Made by a program: the position numbers and the translations under genes
Source of the DNA: Zanthoxylum bungeanum
Lineage: Eukaryota; Streptophyta; Magnoliopsida; Sapindales; Rutaceae
Length of the DNA stretch: 64,000 bases
Assembly (NCBI GenBank): GCA_019454045.1
Contig: SKCR01047723.1
Span: 52,799-116,798, forward strand
Direction: 5' to 3'
Shown here: one piece after another, positions 1 through 11,335 of the stretch
How positions within the stretch are numbered: the stretch's first letter is position 1
Layout: each line of letters begins with the position of its first letter
Notes under the pieces: generated by a model
Told to the model about the DNA's origin: nothing
The model's database searches: none
Seen by the model: the letters and a program-made list of their open reading frames with translations, nothing else

Positions 1-870
1 CCTCAACATATATTAAGCGTTTTTCTTCCATTGAATGATTCATTCTCAAGATCCAAGATTGGCACTGGTTTGTTGGCCAAAGTCAAGAACTTTTTCCATC
101 GCGGATGTGTTTGAATCATGAAGGCTTTGTTCCATATCGCATGTCTTGTCCAAGTTGTGATTTGTTGGCCAAATTCAAGATCACTTATTGTCCATCGACA
201 TCGATTACGAAGCTTTCCAAAGTCAATGGGTCCCGCTTAACTGGGATCATTAAGTTTGTTGTGCCAAAGCCAAGGCTTAATTGATTCAGAGGAAAAAGGT
301 TAGGTAATATATTGGATATATTGGCATATATTAGATATATGTTTCGGACTTGGATGTCCACCTACTGGATCTAGGAATTGGATGAGATCTAATTGATCTT
401 AGAGATCTACCTAGTTAAATATCATACAGCTTGTTGGCCAAAGTCAAGGTTGTGTGTTATTTAACGGGATCCTAGCCCACTAGGAAACAAGGTTTCCCGA
501 GTACTCAACAGAGGGTTAGAGGCTCGCCGAAAAATAGTGGGAGGCAAGTATTAAATTTGCAATTTCGTTTAGATACTTGCCAATACACGCTAATTTCATT
601 TTTCGTCATTACTTTAAATATATTAGTTGGACTATATTTAATCGCTGTTTTAATTAAACAGTGGACTGTATCCAAACTACTTCATTTATAGTTGATTATA
701 TAATGGGTATATAGTAATTAATATATTTGAATTTAACCAAACAAATTATAGTTGATTATATAGTTAGACTATAGTAATCATTATATCAATAGTACCTGAA
801 ATCGTTGATTGGATAGTTGGACTATAGCAATCAAGATAATGAAAGATTAGCATTTAAAACATAAACCTGG
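1..870 (+). other. Untranslated leader of Copia A with repeated GCCAAAG motif
   Basis: Non-coding leader upstream of gag, homologous to 12640-13425 in A' and, reversed, to 39830-40690 in C. It carries four spaced copies of a (TTG)GCCAAAG(T)CAAG motif, starting near 73, 165, 262 and 434, followed by a conserved block around 470-545 ending in AATAGTGGGAGG. No ORF of note. The motif also occurs four times in the leader of element D, so it may be functional (see findings). Confidence 0.6.
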
Positions 871-875
871 GTAAA

Positions 876-1720
876 AATGTCTTAAAACGGCTTTAATTTT
901 CAAATTGGGAATAAAACCTCAGATAGTCCTGGGAATTGAGAAGTTATTCTATTTGATAGAAAAACCTCTTGGGCCTAAGCCCGGAGTTGAGCAAATAGTA
1001 GAACATGATATTTGGAATATTCATGTGATGATAACTTTAGTGCTCAATCCTTTATACTTGATGCAATGACACTTTAATTCTGTCGTCAGAATTAAGGATT
1101 AGATCTTTGAACCATGATGATGAAATTAAAGATCTTCATAGATTCATTCTTAATCTTAGAGGTACAAATTGCATAAGAAGCTCTTTAGCTCGTGTATGTC
1201 AGATGGTACATCTGTCGAGTACTAGGTGTCACAGATGATTACTGACATCGATCAGCTAGGTTAGCTGGGCATTACCTACGTGGCCGAGACTACAAAGATT
1301 TGATCTTATAGTCCTCTACCCCGAAAGGTGGGGCAGGTTCATTGTGAACCAAGAGTAACTCTTGGAGAGTTGATGGCTATGCTCTAGGAGGCAGAGCCAG
1401 AGCTTCTAAAATGGGCAAAGGCAAAATCATCACAGTCTTCTTGGAAGACAAATGACATATCCCAAGATGTCTGCCTAAATTATGGCAAACGGGGTCACTG
1501 AAGCGTGACTGACGTATGGACAAGGCAGACATGAAGGAAGAAAGACGAGCAAGGCTCCGACTTCAAGAAAGTTTGTCATAAATATGTTCACTATTAGTTT
1601 CAAGATTGGATATTTGATACTAGATGTGGTACATAAATATGTATTAATGTGCAGAATCTGCTGATTAGCAGGATACTGACTTCAGTTGAGATTTATCTAT
1701 GAATCGGAAACGGGACGAGA
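876..1720 (+). pseudogene. Copia A gag and protease remnant
   Basis: Remains of the nucleocapsid precursor and aspartic protease. The zinc knuckle is at about 1470-1515, read as VCLNYGKRGH with the second cysteine changed to tyrosine and a stop directly after the histidine. The protease site near 1609-1625 reads DTR where A' has DSG. Stops and frameshifts are frequent. Assignment comes from position-by-position similarity with 13434-14621. Inactive. Confidence 0.75.
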
Positions 1721-1989
1721 GTCACTATTTTAACCGTAGAAACCTAAGTTTAGGAACTACCATTCAGGTATGTACTTAAATTAGGAAACTGTTATAATGT
1801 ACATAGTTTGACTAGAAACATTATCTCTATATCAGAGTATAACTCGTTGCGGGTATAACCTTTAATTCTAGAACACTAAAGTGTTTTATTTTATAAAGAT
1901 GATATTGAGATAAGAACATTTGATGTGAATAACAATATTTATATTTTGAATATAAATGAATCTAAACGTAAGACATGACAAACAAATAG

Positions 1990-2790
1990 CTCAAACTGAA
2001 TTAATCAGATGAGACTTATATGTGGCACTGTTGTCTGGGACACATTAAACAAGACTCGTATATCCACACTTTTGAAGAGTGGATACTAGGACAAATTTGA
2101 TTCTATTCAAATAATGTCTACGAATCTAGTTTATTAGGCAAAGTGCCTAAAAAATATTTTACTTGGTAAAAAGTGCAAGTGCCACCGATCTGTTAGCCCT
2201 CGTTCATAGTGACGTAAGTGGGCCCATATCTAGCTAGGCTAGAGGTGGATATGAACACTTCGTAACCTTTACGGATGTAGCATCGCGTTATGGTTATGTG
2301 TTTCTTGTGAAACATAAATCGGAAACTTTTGATAAATTCAAAGAGTTTCGACACGAAGTAAACAGAAATATCGGCTAAAGTATTAAACCATCACGGTTAG
2401 ACCGTGATGAAAATACTTAAGCAATAAGTTTCTCAATTACCTGAAAGTAGTAGTATTCTTTCACAGTGGACTCCTCCCGGAACACCTCAATTGACGGTGT
2501 GTCCGAACTGAGAAACTGAATTTTGTTGGACATGATAAGGTTAATCATAAGTCGCTCTGATCTAACCGTTTTCCTTCTTGGGATACGCATTTAACAGTGC
2601 AACACTTATTTTGAATAAGGTTCCATGAAAATCTGTTTGACAGACTTCATATTAGATATGAACAAGAAAGAACTTAGGTTTTTTCATTCCTGAAGATTTG
2701 GGAATGCTGGGCATATGTTTGGATGATACCAAACTAAAACCCAAATCGGATAAGTGCATAATTTGTTGGTTATCCTAGGGAAATCAAAGT
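1990..2790 (+). pseudogene. Copia A integrase remnant
   Basis: Matches the GAG-pre-integrase and integrase core of A' (14618-15442), including the conserved stretch around 2030-2060 (MWHC...GHI) and the region around 2390-2420 where A' has the LRSDRGGEY motif. Here that motif is interrupted by changes and stops. The integrase would have joined element cDNA to chromosomal DNA. Multiple frameshifts make it non-functional. Confidence 0.75.
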
Positions 2791-2870
2791 ATAATACTTA
2801 TACAACTCACAAGAGAACACTACAATTGTTGATCACCATGCGGTTTTCCTAAGAGGAATACCTATATGCA

Positions 2871-4170
2871 GTGGTAAGTGGGAGGAAAGTAAAACTCGAT
2901 GAAAATCGGAGTAATACTGTTCCAGGCACCGATTCCTTAATGGAACACAAACAGTTCATCATGGATGAAACTGTACCACAAACTTCTAATACACAAGAAC
3001 CGCGTAAGTCGGAGAGAGTCAGAAAACAACCTGGGAGGTATGGGTTTCTGATCTCACCTCATAAAGATGTCAATCTTATTGAGGAACACGAACTGGCTAC
3101 GTATGAGGAAGTGATACAAGGTATCGACTCCCTATTATGGCAAAATGTCATTATGTCCGAAATGGATTCCATGTATACCAACCAAGTATGGACATTGGTT
3201 GTTGTACCTGAAGGCATTGTGCCTATTGGTACTGTATTAGTCTTCAAGGAAGACATACATGGATGGCAACATACAAACGTACAAAGCTAGGCTTGTAGCG
3301 AAAAGGTATCGTTATCAACATTGTGTTGATTATACGAAACCTTTTAATCTTTGCCATGGTTAAATCCATTTGGATAATGCTTGCTAATGCTGCATGTTTA
3401 TGAAATATGGCAGCGAAAAGTCAAAATCGCTTTCCTTAAACGGAAACCTTTTGGAGGATGTTTACAACTTCCTGACGGTTTTGTCGTACCAAAACGAGCA
3501 AACAAGGTTTGCAAGTTAATTCGATCCATTTATGGATTGAAGAAAGCATTGCGTTCTTGGAACCAACGTTTTGATGTAATCATAATGGTATATGATTTAA
3601 TTCAAAATGAAAAAACGATTCTTGTGTATATAAGGAGGTTAGTGGGAGCGCACTAAAAGTGATCGTCCTATATAATGATGATGTATCATTTCTTGGAAAT
3701 GATATTCCCATAATACAATCGGTGAAAGCTTGGCATTCATGAAAATTCTCCGTAAAATTCTTGGGAGATACAACCTTTATTCTAGGAATAAGGATCTACT
3801 AGGATAGATCTAAAAGTTATTAACACTCTCCAAGAACTCATACATTGAAATAAATGTACGTGACCTGGTGTCTCATGTGCTTTGAGCATATGGAGTCACA
3901 ATCAGGCCAATCCAAGTGATGGTAACTGGATTGATGTTAAGAACATCCTTAAGTATCTTAGACGAACTAAGGATGATTTCTTATGCTATGGAGAAGGAGA
4001 ACTTAAAGTGACTGGGTTCACTGCTGCGAGTTTCCAAACCGACAATAACAACTATAGGTCGTAATAAGGGTACTATATAGTTTGAATAAAGGAACAGTGA
4101 GCTGGAAATCTTCCAAGCAAGATACTGTTGCCGAATAAACAACAAAAGCGGAATATTACTGCAGCTAAGG
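2871..4170 (+). pseudogene. Copia A reverse transcriptase / RNase H remnant
   Basis: Begins with an open stretch of 139 codons (2871-3290) covering the linker after integrase and the start of RT (SEMDSMYTNQVW, then VPIGT where A' has VKPIGCRW). A 2-nt deletion near 3250 relative to A' shifts the frame; the same deletion is in element C. Further pieces are 3381-3656 (KVCKLIRSIYGLKKALRSW) and 3882-4064 (RNase H region, VKNILKYLRRTKD). The YVDD region near 3670 is degraded to YNDDVSF-like sequence. Non-functional. Confidence 0.8.
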
Positions 4171-4467
4171 CAGCAATAGAAACCATTTGGATCTATAATA
4201 ATCCTAATCAGATTAGGTGTAGTTCTGTTAGAAGCTAAACTAGGCTACAGCACATGCTAAAGAATTAATGGTCTCATCAACGATCCAAGTATATACTTCA
4301 ACTATTCATCTGATTCATTCGGATCATACATCGTGGCGATGTGATAATCAAATAAATCACATCAGATGAAAATTTCGCAAATCCGCTGACGAAAGCATTT
4401 TTTTATCAGCAGAAGTTTGAGCGACCCGTACATAGTTCTAGTGTAAGAAACTTGAGTGATTGGCTAT

Positions 4468-4483
4468 AGGCCAAGTGGGAGAT
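4468..4483 (+). promoter_or_regulatory. Polypurine tract of Copia A
   Basis: Purine-rich AGGCCAAGTGGGAGAT lies immediately before the TGTTGGAC start of the 3' LTR. The same tract precedes the 3' LTRs of A' and, reversed, of C. It primes plus-strand DNA synthesis. Confidence 0.75.
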
Positions 4484-6453
4484 TGTTGGACAATTATGAC
4501 CCATAGCATCACTATTTGTACAGAACATGGTGTTGTTGTACAAATTGACTATGTGACAAAGGAAATTGCTCTTTTATCATTTGTAATTAGATTACCGGGA
4601 TATATAAATGATAAAATTCCATATGATTATTTCCGGATTGAGATGATATGAGACAGTATCAATCCACGAAGGTTTAATCATTAAATATCCCTAGTCGTAG
4701 TATTCTCGAGACTGGACATCGATAATGCGGAATAGACTAGTATTGCACTTGTGCGTGTTATGGGAGCATAACGATATAGTTCTCATATATTTAAGTATTG
4801 GATACTTATGCAAGTGTAATAGGAGGTTGTGTTTACCGATGGTACGGAAACAACTTCGCTCTGGATAGACCCCTCGGAATTCCATTGGTAGTATGACTAT
4901 GTGTCTATGGAAGTCCGAATCAGGGTAGGTGTATTTGGTCTTAACCTGAGACTTGCACCGCTAATACTTGCGACAATCAATGTACTTTGGTTTTGTTCGT
5001 CCAGGGCTTTAACAGGTTCTGTGTACGCCTCTTCTAGGTATATTGAGAATTGTAGTGTATTGGGTGTGATGTCAAGATCGAAGTATAACTTCAGTCATAG
5101 TGGAGATGATGATCACGTAGGATAAGGAACTAGTACTCTTATATGCTGCAGCTATCGGGATAATATGACTAGGTCATGCTTATCCGATTATAGAGACTAG
5201 TTACCATAGATCCGATATGTGCTTCGTACGAGGCAGACATAATTCCAGCCACAGGCCTAGCACGTGACATCTGATACTGGATCGCAATATGTAATACTAC
5301 ATATACTACGCCTGATATAGATTACATATTCTTTTAAGAATATGTCTGGAGAATTGGGTAGGCACGGTGCTTTGCTAGAAGCAAACCATGTCTTGTAAAT
5401 TGGTAAAAACGTAGTACTAGGTACATACGTGTTCAGATAGTCTGACGACCGGATTTACTGCCAACATATCCAGGGATCTCATGAGTCGCTTCCCAAAGAT
5501 TCACCGATGACGTATGACTCAGACATAATTAATCTAGGATTAATTATAAAATAGGGAAAATTAATCTAGGATTAATTACGGAGAATTTTATCTGGGATAA
5601 AATTCATACTAAGAGAGAGAAAACGATTAATTTGGAATTAATCGATATATTAAACGAAATTAGATTTCGACGCGGAAAAAAAATTATTTTTTAATTCGGG
5701 CGAACAAGTTAATTTAGAAATAATTCGCTAGCGATGTGAATAGTAATTTTGCTATGCATAATTATTTAATTAAATTTTATTTAATTACGTTGCAACAGAA
5801 AATTCGTTAATTCGGAATTAGCGAACCTGAGCCCGGGAGTGTTTGCGGGCCCAATCGCATTTCGAATCAAGTGGGGCCCACAAGTCACATCACGCGTCAC
5901 ATCATTAGTCATTAATGTGATAGGAGTCTTGTCACCGTTTTGGTGATTGACAACTTGTCAATTTTTGATTGATGTGAGTTGATGGAAGGCTTAAATGCCT
6001 TTTACCTTTTTGGAAAGTGGTAATTGTTATTTGTTTTTTGAAATCAAAATTACAAAAACACACTTCTCTTCTCCTCTCTCTCTCTCACGGCCTTGGCGAC
6101 ATTTTCTCTAAGTTATTGGCTTGGTCGAGAACAAGAAGAAGCAAAAAGGGAAATTTTATGGCAAAATTTCCAAGGTGCTAGCACACTAAAGGAGTCCTAC
6201 AAAGGTGATAGGGAAACCCATTCATGAGCATGGAATCCATTCACAAAGCTTGGAGCTTGAAAATCATCCATGGAGGAGCTTGGCCGAATCTTGGAGGAGC
6301 ACAAAAGGGGCTAGGCCGAATACATCAAAGGGAATTTTTGAACTCTCCGCCAACATCCAACCGATCAAAGTGAGTATTTCTGCAACTTTACTTTGTTGTA
6401 TTCCCACATTTCATTCGCTTAATTGATCTTGGTTTTACCTAGAAAACCCTACA
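4484..6453 (+). repeat. 3' LTR of Copia A (1970 bp)
   Basis: Starts TGTTGGACAATTATG and ends CCTAGAAAACCCTACA. Homologous over its length to 9348-11320, 17359-19328 and, inverted, to 34168-36181 and 42159-44195. It contains the serial hairpin region at 5526-5827 and a CT-rich run near 6064-6085. The bases after it (GTCCA) should be half of a target duplication whose partner lies upstream of the window. Confidence 0.88.
5526..5827 (+). repeat. Serial short-hairpin array in LTR (Copia A)
   Basis: Consecutive short inverted repeats with 2-5 nt loops, different in sequence from one another. Examples are AATTAATC-TAG-GATTAATT near 5527, TTTTATC-TGG-GATAAAA at 5586-5602, CGATTAATT-TGG-AATTAATCG near 5623, and TTCGTTAATT-CGG-AATTAGCGAA at 5803-5825. 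The same series in the same order occurs in all five family-A LTRs of the window. Confidence 0.75.
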
Positions 6454-6720
6454 GTCCATCTGCCAAATCTCATAGGCATAATATGTGGCAATGGATAGAA
6501 GAGTGTGGATGGATTTAAGCATGGCTACTGGCGATAAAGTCTCCTCAAAGTCAACTTCCTCTTTCTGGGTATAATCACTGGCCACTAGCCTAGCCTAAAA
6601 GGTTTGTATCTTTCCATCTACTCCTTTCTTTCTCTTGTAAATCCACTTGCAACCTATAGGTTTTACCCCATCAGGTTGGTCAACAAGTTCCTAAACTAAG
6701 TAGGAGTAAATAGACTCAAT
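6454..6720 (-). pseudogene. Copia B reverse transcriptase N-terminal fragment
   Basis: The minus strand reads GVKPIGCKWIYKRKKGVDGK, then a block ending in the YEIWQMD motif, typical of the start of Copia RT. It stops abruptly at 6454, the edge of the LTR of element A. An in-frame stop replaces the residue before ARLVA. Palm and YVDD regions are absent from the window. Confidence 0.8.
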
Positions 6721-7289
6721 CTCGAGGTTCATGGCTTTGAGCCATTCCTCTTTATCAGAATCACCCATTGCATTATGATAGGTCAATGGATCATCTACAC
6801 CATCACTAGATGCAACAACTTATGCCTCCCCAACCCTCAAATAGCGTTCAGGTTGTTGTACAACCCTCATACTGCGTCTAGAAGGTAAATTATTATGACA
6901 TACGTACATCTGACGCTCAGATGTCGAAGGTACTATATTTTTTATCAACTATTATTGACGATAATGTGCTGGTCAAACCAGCAAGTAACATCTCGAGTAT
7001 AACATTTCTTTATGGTTTGAACTTCGTCATATAGTCCCCCTCAAGAAACGTAGTGTTTGTCGACACAAACACTTTATTATCTTGTGGACTATAAAAAAGC
7101 CCACCCCTAGTCTCCTAAGGATAGCCTATAAATAGGCACATCTGGGAACATGGCTATAAGTTTATAGTCTTATTCTTCAGCACATGTGTTGGACACCCTT
7201 ATAAGCGAAAATATCGTAAACTATTTTTACGATCACTTCATAACTCTAAAGGAGTCTTAGGAACATACTTAGATGGAACTACATTAAAA

Positions 7290-7620
7290 ATATACATTGT
7301 TGTTTGCAATGCATATCCTCAAAATGAACTAGGCAGTGAACTGTAACTAAACATAGATCTTATCATGTCTAATAGGGTCTGATTTCTCCTATCTATAACA
7401 CAGTTCTCTTTTTGTGTTTCAGGTACTGTGAGATGGGATACTATCCCATGCTCAACCAATAATTCCTCGAAATCACTATCAAGGTATTCTCTTCCACGAT
7501 CCGATCGTAGGGTTTTGATCATTTTACCTAATTAGTTCTCAACCTCAGCACGCTGCTCTTTGAACTTTTCAAAAGTATCTGACTTGTGCTGCATTAAGTA
7601 AACGTATGCTGCATTAGGTA
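7290..7620 (-). pseudogene. Copia B integrase core fragment
   Basis: A 67-codon open segment (7522-7319) reads IKTLRSDRGREYLDSDF...NQTLLDMIRSM, the second half of the Copia integrase core with the conserved D of SDRG and the following NRTLLDM-like helix. Frameshifts flank it. The linker after it (about 7290-7040) still reads like the Copia GYP...YSPQDNKVFVS segment in pieces. Confidence 0.8.
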
Positions 7621-8209
7621 AACGTACTAATATCTAAAATAATCATCAATAAATGTGATGAAATATTCATAACCTTATTGGGCTCTTACATTCATCGATC
7701 CGCAAACGTCCGAATGTATTAGGTCAAGCGGTTGACAGGCTCTTATACCCTTTACAGTAAAAGGTCTCTTGGTCATCTTTCCTTATAGACAAGATTCATA
7801 GACTGATAAAGTTCCAAGCTTTAACTAGTTTAAAGTTTCATTCTTTATCAACCAATCTATCCATTCAAGGATAATATGAAAAAGTCTCTAATATGACCAA
7901 GTCTAAGATGCCATATATATGTTATCATGAGAAATATTTTACCGTTTTGCTTTAGGTTTTTCAACCTTAAACATTTCGGTGTTGAGCAGTGAATTATGTG
8001 TTCACGGCCTTAACACATACAAATTGTTTTTTGAGTATCATGTGCGTATAGTTAATCCATTTCTACCAATAATAACTAAATTATTACTAAAAGAAATTAA
8101 AAATTATCATCCAAAGTTTAGAAATAGAAATCAAATTCCTATAAAAACCAGGAATAAATAACGCATTATTTAAATATAAATAACTACTATTTGAAAAGTT
8201 TAAACTAGA

Positions 8210-9180
8210 TACTCCCACTGCTCTTGCTGAAACGACATTCCCTGGCTGGCCCTCATGGTATAGTCACCTTCAGCAAGGTCCTTCCATGAATATAGCTGCT
8301 GCAAAGATGAACATATATGGTTAGGGGCTCCAGAATCAACAATCCATAAGGATTTATCATCCTCCACTAATAGAGATTCGATGAAAGTAAATCGTATTTA
8401 TCTTTGGCCTTCTTCGTTTTTATCTCATCAAGGTATTTGTGACAATTCATTTTCTAATGTCCATCCTTGTTGCAATGGAAACACTTTCCTTTGGGCTTGG
8501 CATCCTTGGAGCATCTCTTAATCTTCTTCATAGGATTTGCCTTAGCCTTCCTAGTTCATTTCTTCTTATTCTTGGCATATTTAGAAGATTCGGCAACATT
8601 TGCCTCTCCACTGGGCATACGAGGATCCACCAGCATGGACTCGTAATGGGTGAGCTCATTAAGTAGTTGAGTCAAAGTAAAAGTCAACTTATTCATAACA
8701 TAGTTACGTTTAAACTACAGGAAACTCTTCTGAAGAGTTTACATGATCATGGTCATCTGGCTACGCTCGTTTATAAGTGCTCCATGAGTTTTGACCATGT
8801 TGAGATAGGTCATAATCCTCAAGACATGCTCTTGGACTGATGTCATTTCGTTCATCCTCATTATCATCGCTGAGACTATAGTCTTATGACATTGTTGCTC
8901 CGAAGGTTGCCTAAACATGCCCTACAATGACTCCATCATCAAAGATATTATAGCCATTGGCTCATGCTTTGTAGCAACAACCTCAGAGATCAATACTAGC
9001 AAGTAGCAGCAGGCTTTCTCATTGGCCGCGACCCATTTCTGCTAGGCATCGTGCACAGCTTGGCTAGAATTTTTTGCTGGCTCGGGAGGACATTCCTCCG
9101 TTATGAAATCTAAGGTCTTTATAGATCAAGATGGCGTTCATGTTACTTTTCCACTTAACATAGTTTTCTCTCGTAAGTTT
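8210..9180 (-). pseudogene. Copia B gag, zinc knuckle and protease remnant
   Basis: Minus strand from 9180: a gag start with ENYVKWKSNMNAIL, degraded gag body, zinc knuckle near 8500-8440 (CFHCNKDGH, then a stop, then NCHKYL), and a protease segment near 8370-8220 with SLWIVDSGAPNHIC, whose DSG is the catalytic triplet. Stops interrupt all parts, so no polyprotein could be made. Confidence 0.78.
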
Positions 9181-9342
9181 ATCATTTGACAGAATAACAA
9201 TAATCATAGAAATCATGGCTAAAAATAAAATAAACATGCATTATAATAATTCATCCATCGCATATTAAAATCATCAAACATTTAGGCATAAAATTAAACA
9301 TGATCTATGAACCATGTATAATGAATCAGAAACCTAAAAGAA

Positions 9343-9347
9343 TTATT
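9343..9347. repeat. Target site duplication TTATT, left copy
   Basis: Five bases TTATT directly before the 5' LTR of A'. The identical five bases follow the 3' LTR at 19329-19333. This marks a single integration into the leader of Copia B. Confidence 0.88.
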
Positions 9348-10003
9348 TGTTAGACATTATGTCCCATAGCGTCACTGTTTGTAAATGATATTGTATTATT
9401 GTACAAAATTAACTATGTGATAATGAAATTGCCTTTTGCCATTTTGTAAATATTATTTACTTTGATATATAAATGGCGAAAGTCCATATGATTAATACCG
9501 GATTGAGATGATATGAGACAGTATCAATCCATAAAGGTTTGATCATTAAATATCCCTAGTCGGAGTATTATCGAGATCGGACATCGATAATGCGGAATAG
9601 ACTAGTATTGCGCTTGTGCACGTTGTGAGGGCACAACGGCATAGTTCTCATATATTTAAGTATTGGATACTTATGCAAGTGCGATAGGAGGTTGTGTTTT
9701 TACCGATGGTACGGAAAACAGCTTCGCTCTGGATAGACCCCGCGGAATCCCATTGGTAGTATGTCTGCGTGTCTATGGGAGGCCGCATCAGGGTAGGTGT
9801 ATATGGTCTTAACCTGAGACTTACATCGCTAGTACTTGCGACAATCGGTAAACTTTGGTTTTGGTGGTTGGGGACCTTAACCGGTTCTGTGTACACCTCT
9901 TCTGGGTTTATCGAGAATCGTAGTGTACTGGATGTGATGTCGAGATGGAAGTATCGCTTCAGACATATGGAGGTGATGATCACGCAGGACACAGAACTAG
10001 TAC

Positions 10004-10012
10004 TCTATAAAA
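10004..10012 (+). promoter_or_regulatory. Putative TATA box of Copia A' 5' LTR
   Basis: CTATAAAAG lies about 660 bp into the LTR, a plausible U3/R promoter position. The 3' LTR has the same sequence at 18013-18021. No transcript evidence is available. Confidence 0.45.
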
Positions 10013-10395
10013 GGTTGCAACCGTCGGGACAATATGACCAGGTCAGGATTGTCCGATTTAAAGAGACTAGTTGCTTGATGTCCGATATATGTTTCGTACG
10101 GGGCAGACACATCTCCAGCCCCAAGTCTAACATGTGATCATCCGATACTGGATCGATGTATGCAATACTACGGTATACTACGCTTGATATAGATCTTATA
10201 TTCCTATAAGAATATTTCTGGAGAATTGGGTAGGCATGGCGCTTTGCTAGAAGCCAACCTTGTCTTGTGAATCGGTAAGAACGTAGTACAAGGTACGTAC
10301 GTGTTCGGATTATCCGACGACCGTATTTACTGCCAACATATCCGGAGATCTCTTGGGTCGCTTCCTGAAGATTCACCTATGATATTTGATTCGGA

Positions 10396-10685
10396 CTTAA
10401 TTAATCTTGGATTAATTGCGGAGAAACTTTATCTCGGATAAAGTGCCTTATTTAGAGAGAGAACGATTAATTTAGAATTAATCGATAAAATTATTATATT
10501 CGATATAATAATCGAAATTCGATTTCGACGCGAAATTAAAATTAGATTTTAATTCGGGCATACGAGTTAATTTAGAATTAGTTCGTTAGCGACGTAAATA
10601 ATAATTACGCCAGGCGCAATTATTTATTTAAATTCGATTTAATTAACGTCGCGACGTAAGTTCGGTATTTCAGAAATATCGAACC
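10396..10685 (+). repeat. Serial short-hairpin array in LTR (Copia A' 5')
   Basis: About nine successive inverted repeats. They include AATTAATC-TTG-GATTAATT, CTTTATC-TCG-GATAAAG (10427-10443), CGATTAATT-TAG-AATTAATCG, a stem around ATTATTATATTCGATATAAT, CGAAAT-TCG-ATTTCG, a GAATTAAAA-type stem, CGAGTTAATT-TAG-AATTAGTTCG with two G-T pairs, and a long GCGACGT...ACGTCGC outer stem. Confidence 0.78.
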
Positions 10686-11321
10686 CGAACGCGTGAGTGC
10701 ACGTGGGCCCACTTTCATTTGGAAACGTGTGGGGCCCACATGACACATGCCATTATATGTATTATTTTATTGATAATGCATTGCATGGTGATAGTGTACA
10801 ATACACTCAATTGTATTGCATGGAGTTTGAGTGTTTGACACTCTAAGCCATTGCATGGTTGGTGTCATAATTTTATTATTAATTTAATAAACATTATGGC
10901 ATAAATATAAATTGATTTTTGGTAACAAAAATTGATTTAACAAAAACTCTCTTCTCTCTCTCTAATGCCGAAACCTGAAACAGTTTTGGGGTCTCCATTT
11001 TCTTCAATTTTTGTTGCAAAAGCTTGAAGATATTGTGGTTGTTTGGAACATCTATTCACATGCAAGGCTAGCACCTTCAAGGGATCATAAAGAGGTGATA
11101 GGGAAACCATCAAAGAGCTTGGAATACACAAAGCTTGGAGCTTTCCACCTTTTTCTCCTCTTGGCCGAATCAACCAACACTTGGAGCTTCCATTTGGTTT
11201 GATTTTCTTCATCAACAAAGCATTGTAGTATGATTCCGCCATACTTCAAAGTTCAATATATATTCATTATTATATTTAATATGCTTAATCTTTCCTTGGG
11301 ACATATTATAGAAACCAACAA

Positions 11322-11335
11322 TGGTATCATTGAGC
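11322..11335 (+). promoter_or_regulatory. Primer binding site of Copia A' (initiator Met tRNA type)
   Basis: TGGTATCATTGAGC begins one base after the 5' LTR. It matches the common plant Copia primer site TGGTATCAGAGC over the first eight bases. Element C retains the canonical form at 42145-42157 (minus strand). It pairs with the 3' end of initiator methionine tRNA to prime minus-strand cDNA. Confidence 0.75.

Larger units (their letters stand above)
1..6453 (+). mobile_element. Copia LTR retrotransposon A, 5' end outside window
   Basis: Decayed Ty1/copia element. In order: leader (1 to about 870), gag with zinc knuckle, protease, integrase, reverse transcriptase, RNase H, polypurine tract and a 3' LTR (4484-6453). 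It aligns throughout with the better preserved A' at 9348-19328 and with the minus-strand C at 34168-44195, so the three form one family. The order protease-integrase-RT-RNase H is diagnostic of Copia. RNase H and linker motifs look Tork/Angela-like, an inference. The 5' LTR lies upstream of the window. The right edge cuts into the RT of Copia B, so A inserted into B. Many stops and frameshifts: no function expected. Confidence 0.9.
6454..9342 (-). mobile_element. Copia B remnant, minus strand, interrupted
   Basis: An older Copia element on the minus strand, read from high to low coordinates as leader (9342-9180), gag (9180-8450), zinc knuckle, protease (8380-8210), integrase (about 7700-7290) and the start of RT (6720-6454). 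Element A cuts it in RT on the left; A' cuts it in the leader on the right, and the leader resumes at 19334. It is not the family of A, A' and C: its integrase and gag sequences differ. The rest of pol and the 3' LTR should lie left of the window. Many stops and frameshifts. Confidence 0.85.
9348..11320 (+). repeat. 5' LTR of Copia A' (1973 bp)
   Basis: Begins TGTTAGACATTATG and ends ATAGAAACCAACA just before the primer site. It contains a TATA-like CTATAAAAG at 10004-10012, the serial hairpin array at 10396-10685, and a CT-rich stretch near 10946-10962. Nearly identical to 17359-19328. Confidence 0.95.

Noticed and set aside
10005..10376. 101-124 codon frames recurring in family-A LTRs (also 9648-10137, 17865-18385)
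   Set aside because: They occur on both strands of non-coding LTR sequence and are not conserved as frames in the older LTRs at 4484, 34168 and 42159.
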